Assembly: GCF_016185115.1 (NCBI RefSeq)
Contig: NZ_JACPOF010000017.1
Location: forward strand, 186,001 to 250,000
Reading direction: 5' to 3'
DNA length: 64,000 nt
DNA from: Polaromonas sp.
GTDB lineage: Bacteria; Pseudomonadota; Gammaproteobacteria; Burkholderiales; Burkholderiaceae_C
Positions 61,195-64,000 of this stretch are shown one piece after another (the stretch's first letter is position 1; the number at the start of each line of letters is the position of its first letter). The notes beneath the pieces were generated by a model that was given only the letters and a program-made list of their open reading frames with translations, searched no databases and was not told the DNA's origin. A program made the translations under genes and the position numbers.

Positions 61195-61279
61195 GCCCGG
61201 GTGGTGAAATTGGTAGACGCAGGGGACTCAAAATCCCCCGCCGCAAGGCGTGCCGGTTCGATTCCGGCCCCGGGCACCA
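61195..61279 (+). tRNA. tRNA-Leu (anticodon CAA)
   Basis: An 85-base cloverleaf includes an encoded CCA end. The acceptor stem GCCCGGG pairs with CCCGGGC. The anticodon stem GGGGA/TCCCC encloses loop CTCAAAA with anticodon CAA (reads TTG). The long variable arm CGCCGCAAGGCG marks a class II Leu tRNA, and GGTTCGATTCC is the T arm. A CATAAT hexamer about 21-26 bp upstream may be its -10 box. Confidence 0.97.
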
Positions 61280-61345
61280 GGACTCAATACGACATGAGCC
61301 TGAGTAGCGCAGCACATTCCCATTAATACATCCAGCCGCCCTCAC

Positions 61346-62557
61346 TTGACACAAACGCTGTCTCCGGCGCGCATCAACACCACCGTCACACTGATGGCCT
61401 GCGCGGCCTTCTTCAGTGGCGCCGCCCTGCGCATCTGCGACTCACTGCTGCCGCGGCTGGCGCTTGACTTCAACCACACACCGGGCGCGGCGGGCCAGGT
61501 CATCATCAGTTTTTCAATCGCCTACGGCCTGATGCAACTGGTGTTCGGCCCGCTCGGCGACCGTTACGGCAAGGCGCGCCTGATCTGGATATCACTGGCC
61601 GGTTGCGCTTTGGCGGCACTGGCCTCAGCCCTCGCCGGCAGGTTTGAAATCCTGGTCTGGACACGTGTCGCCTGGGGCATGAGCGCTGCCGGCGTGATGC
61701 CGCTGGCCATGGCCTGGATAGGCGACAACGTGCCCTATGAACAGCGGCAGGCCACCCTGGCGCGGTTTATCACCGGGAGTCTGTCCGGCATGATGGCCGG
61801 GCAACTGGCCGGTGGTCTTTTTGCCGATTCATCGCTGGGATGGAAAGGTGCTTTCCTGAGCCTCTCGCTGGGTTTTGCCATCACTGCATTCCTGCTCTGG
61901 TACTGGCTGCGCACAGCGCCCGCACACAAGGCGCCTGCGGGCGGGTTGAATGTGGCCGGCCAGTTGCGTGCAGTCGTGACAGCGCCCTGGGCACGTGTGG
62001 TGCTGGCTGCGGTGCTGGCAGAGGGCATCTTCCTGCTTGGCCCGATCAGCTATTTGCCCTCATACCTGCATAACCGGCATGGTCTGAGCCTGTCTTTCGC
62101 GTCGGCGCTGATTGCGCTTTATGCGGTGGGTGGACTGATATACGCGCTGACCGCCAAAAGGATTGTTCAGAAATATGGCGAGCGCCGCATGGTGCTGGCG
62201 GGCGGGGTGTTGATGGGCACGGGCTTCCTGGGTCTGCTGCTGTCACTCGTGCCGTGGCTGGCCGGCCCGCTGGCGCTGCTGACGGGTTTCGGCACTTACC
62301 TGTTCCACAACACGCTGCAGACCCATGCCACACAAATGGTGCCGGCGTTTCGGGGCACGGCCGTGGCGCTGTTTGCATTTGGATTGTTTGGCGGGCAGGC
62401 GATTGGCGTGCTAATTGCCGGCTACACCTATGACCACCTGGGCTATACCTTCATGTTGCTGGTGCCGGCCATCGCCCTGCCACTGACCGGCTGGGCTTTC
62501 GCCCGCGCCTTGCGCCTGCGTATCGCGACGGAAACCGCCGCAGTCACCGCGAAATAA
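61346..62557 (+). CDS. MFS transporter (12-helix, DHA1-like)
   Basis: This 403-residue polytopic protein has about 12 hydrophobic helices and the MFS motif GPLGDRYGKARLIW between helices 2 and 3. Helix 1 holds LMACAAFFSGAALRICDSLLPRLALDF. It is likely a proton-coupled exporter or uptake carrier with unknown substrate. The first codon appears to be TTG at 61346, without a strong ribosome site. The first ATG (61397) would cut into helix 1, so TTG or a nearby start is preferred, with uncertainty. It is read alone after tRNA-Leu and converges on the isochorismatase gene with no gap. Confidence 0.88.
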   Translation: MTQTLSPARINTTVTLMACAAFFSGAALRICDSLLPRLALDFNHTPGAAGQVIISFSIAYGLMQLVFGPLGDRYGKARLIWISLAGCALAALASALAGRFEILVWTRVAWGMSAAGVMPLAMAWIGDNVPYEQRQATLARFITGSLSGMMAGQLAGGLFADSSLGWKGAFLSLSLGFAITAFLLWYWLRTAPAHKAPAGGLNVAGQLRAVVTAPWARVVLAAVLAEGIFLLGPISYLPSYLHNRHGLSLSFASALIALYAVGGLIYALTAKRIVQKYGERRMVLAGGVLMGTGFLGLLLSLVPWLAGPLALLTGFGTYLFHNTLQTHATQMVPAFRGTAVALFAFGLFGGQAIGVLIAGYTYDHLGYTFMLLVPAIALPLTGWAFARALRLRIATETAAVTAK

Positions 62558-63253
62558 TCAGGCTGCGGCGGCCACGTTCTCCCTGGCCGGCACAAGCCTG
62601 CGGGCAACGTCGTCGACAGACAGTACATCGCCGAACACCAGCATCCAGTTGTTCAGCGCCCAGATGTGCTCGTCGGGCGTGAAGGCAGACAGCGCATCCT
62701 CGACCATGACCACGCGGTAGTTCTGCATCATCGCGTCGCGGCCTGTGGAGTCGCAGCAGACATTGGTGGCCGTGCCGCCTATCAGCACGGTTTCAATGCC
62801 CAGTTTTCGCAGCAGCTGGTTCAGCTCGGATGAGCCCTGCACCATCGCGCTGTAGCAAAGCTTGACCACGTGCTCATCACCGGGTTGCACATCGAGCTCG
62901 CTGTGCAGGGCGTAGCCCCTTGCGGCGGGGTCAAGGCTCTCCATGCGCTTTTGCTTGCGCTCCGGCGTATAGGTCTCGCTGTAATGCAGCGAAAGGTGCA
63001 CGTCCGAGTTCACCGAGGTGGTCTGTATCCATACCACCTTGCCGCCCGCCTCGCGTACGGCTGCCGCAAGCCGGTTGATGGCGGGAATGGTCGCAGCCGC
63101 AGAGGGCACAGCAGCGGGAAAACCGGGCAGCACAAAGTGGTTCTGCATGTCGACCACCACGAATGCGAGTTTGCCTGCATCAAAACTGTCGTACGGGTGA
63201 AGACTGCCTTGCCGGCTGGTGACGCGGTCAACAATCCACTGGGGAAATTCCAT
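62558..63253 (-). CDS. Isochorismatase-family cysteine hydrolase
   Basis: This 231-residue protein, ATG 63253, carries the triad: Asp35 (FVVVDMQNHF), Lys131 (HVVKLCYSAM) and Cys166 or Cys167 (GGTATNVCCDSTGRDA). The TATNVCC pattern is the nicotinamidase/isochorismatase signature. The start MEFPQWIVDRVTSRQG was chosen over an extension of 21 residues upstream. Substrates across the family range from isochorismate to nicotinamide, N-carbamoyl amides and biuret, so none is assigned. It is 37 bp downstream of the ExbD genes. Confidence 0.9.
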   Translation of the reverse strand: MEFPQWIVDRVTSRQGSLHPYDSFDAGKLAFVVVDMQNHFVLPGFPAAVPSAAATIPAINRLAAAVREAGGKVVWIQTTSVNSDVHLSLHYSETYTPERKQKRMESLDPAARGYALHSELDVQPGDEHVVKLCYSAMVQGSSELNQLLRKLGIETVLIGGTATNVCCDSTGRDAMMQNYRVVMVEDALSAFTPDEHIWALNNWMLVFGDVLSVDDVARRLVPARENVAAAA

Positions 63254-63290
63254 GTTCAAACTCCTGAAATTAAAAAGAAAATTATTGGGT

Positions 63291-63716
63291 TCATCCGCCC
63301 TGGTTGACCACGCCAACCTTTTGCAGCCCCGCCCTGTTGGCCATCACCAGGAAGGCCGCAACAAAAGAATAGGGGGTGTCGAAAGACGGCTTCAAGTGAA
63401 TCTCTGGTTGCACAGGCTGCGCCCTTGCAGCTGCCATGCGCGCCTGCACGGCCTGCATATCGGCAAGCGTTTCGCCGTTCCATTGAAGAAAACCGGCAGC
63501 ATTCATCTGCACCTCGACCACCTCGGGCATAGTGCCGGCCTGCATGGACGGCATGTCGAGATTGACAGAGTGCAGCTGCACGGGAATAGTGATGATGAGC
63601 ATGACCAGCAGCACCAGCATCACGTCGATGAGCGGTGTGGTGTTCATCTCTACCATGGGTCCGGCCTCGGGGTCATCGCCGCTGCTTCTGGACAGGTGTT
63701 GTGTGTAGAGCTTCAT
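63291..63716 (-). CDS. exbD: ExbD/TolR-family biopolymer transport protein (second of a pair)
   Basis: This 141-residue protein has one N-terminal membrane helix with the family's essential Asp (NTTPLIDVMLVLLVMLIITIP). A periplasmic domain follows (EVVEVQMNAAGFLQWNGETL and LQKVGVVNQ). ExbD proteins convert proton flow through ExbB into force on TonB-dependent receptors. It overlaps the upstream ExbD-like gene by 4 bp. The presence of two ExbD-like genes in tandem is seen in some TonB systems, and the ExbB gene is presumably outside the window to the right. Confidence 0.92.
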   Translation of the reverse strand: MKLYTQHLSRSSGDDPEAGPMVEMNTTPLIDVMLVLLVMLIITIPVQLHSVNLDMPSMQAGTMPEVVEVQMNAAGFLQWNGETLADMQAVQARMAAARAQPVQPEIHLKPSFDTPYSFVAAFLVMANRAGLQKVGVVNQGG

Positions 63717-64000
63717 CGGTTTTGCGCCGGCTCGGTCACCAGGCTGACATGTGCGAAGCCGTGGCCCTGCGCCGTGTCTATCACCTGGCCGATGTAGGCA
63801 TAGGGTGAGTTGGCGTCGGCGCGTATGTGGATCTCAGGTTGCGGCTTCAGGGCGGCGATGTCACCGATCAATGACGAGAGCGCCTGGATGTCTGGCGCGA
63901 AGCTGTCGTTGAAATACAGGTTGCCGACCCTGTCTACCGTGACCACCACATAGTCACCGCTGGTGTCGCGCCACTGCGCTGATTCGACCGGCAGGTTGAC
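63713..64000 (-). CDS. exbD: ExbD/TolR-family biopolymer transport protein (first of a pair, 5' end outside window)
   Basis: The C-terminal 95 codons are present: VNLPVESAQWRD, then DYVVVTVDRVGNLYFNDSF and EIHIRADANSPYAYIGQVIDTAQGHG. These form the periplasmic domain of ExbD. The frame is open to the window edge, so the membrane helix is missing here only because of truncation. A Met at 63949 is internal and not the start. The stop overlaps the next ExbD gene (ATGA), so both are translated together. Confidence 0.87.
   Translation of the reverse strand, partial: VNLPVESAQWRDTSGDYVVVTVDRVGNLYFNDSFAPDIQALSSLIGDIAALKPQPEIHIRADANSPYAYIGQVIDTAQGHGFAHVSLVTEPAQNR

Overview
The window is GC-rich (roughly 60 percent by eye), densely coded DNA from a betaproteobacterium. 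The most likely source is the Comamonadaceae (Polaromonas, Rhodoferax or Variovorax relatives). This is inferred from the Bug-type solute receptors, the glnA-ntrB-ntrC-xth order, the argH-histidine kinase-LytTR regulator order and several families of dispersed palindromic repeats. I see about 58 protein genes, one tRNA-Leu(CAA), no rRNA, no CRISPR and no intact insertion sequence or prophage.

Layout: 1-5037 is a catabolic island (GMC oxidoreductase, Bug receptor, FAH-family hydrolase, SnoaL-like lipoprotein, second Bug receptor) facing a LysR regulator. 5083-7030 is a phhB-phhA-SDR operon for phenylalanine hydroxylation. 7396-13080 holds xth and the nitrogen control block ntrC, ntrB, a DUF4124-like protein and glnA. 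glnA has a textbook sigma-54 promoter and two NtrC sites. 13313-18063 is a tight five-gene run (YVTN protein, polysaccharide deacetylase, sterol desaturase-like protein, EI24 protein, CinA-like protein). 18173-24092 carries an alpha/beta hydrolase, a pseudouridine synthase, a sirtuin, a nitrilase, an AI-2E-type permease and an FkbM methyltransferase. 24783-28156 is the LytTR two-component pair beside argH. 28163-33870 has an MFS pump, an OmpR-type two-component system, a small autoregulated-looking Xre protein and a DegP/HtrA protease. 33964-42209 couples a 1990-residue alpha-2-macroglobulin to penicillin-binding protein 1C. 42288-44730 encodes an FMN-dependent lactate-type dehydrogenase and DNA polymerase IV.

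44739-47490 is a small envelope redox cluster: a c-type cytochrome facing a YfaZ-like outer membrane protein, an exported truncated globin and a type-1-copper protein. 47636-54097 has a small membrane protein, queF with a hydrolase, a prolyl-hydroxylase-like oxygenase with yaaA, a VOC protein and a trypsin-like protein that has lost two catalytic residues. 54200-64000 contains valS, a degenerate D-hydroxyacid dehydrogenase, galU, the cysM-nudix-tusA group, tRNA-Leu, an MFS transporter, an isochorismatase and two ExbD-like genes.

The least explained material lies between and inside genes. There is a 541-bp imperfect palindrome (24202-24742) with a perfect hairpin at its exact centre. There are two smaller inverted-repeat elements (19682-19919 and 52715-52984) and a composite repeat carrying AACGT palindromes (19981-20159 and 47951-48282). 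A repeat family has one copy inserted in frame inside the CinA-like gene. A second REP-like motif contributes codons to the start of pbpC.
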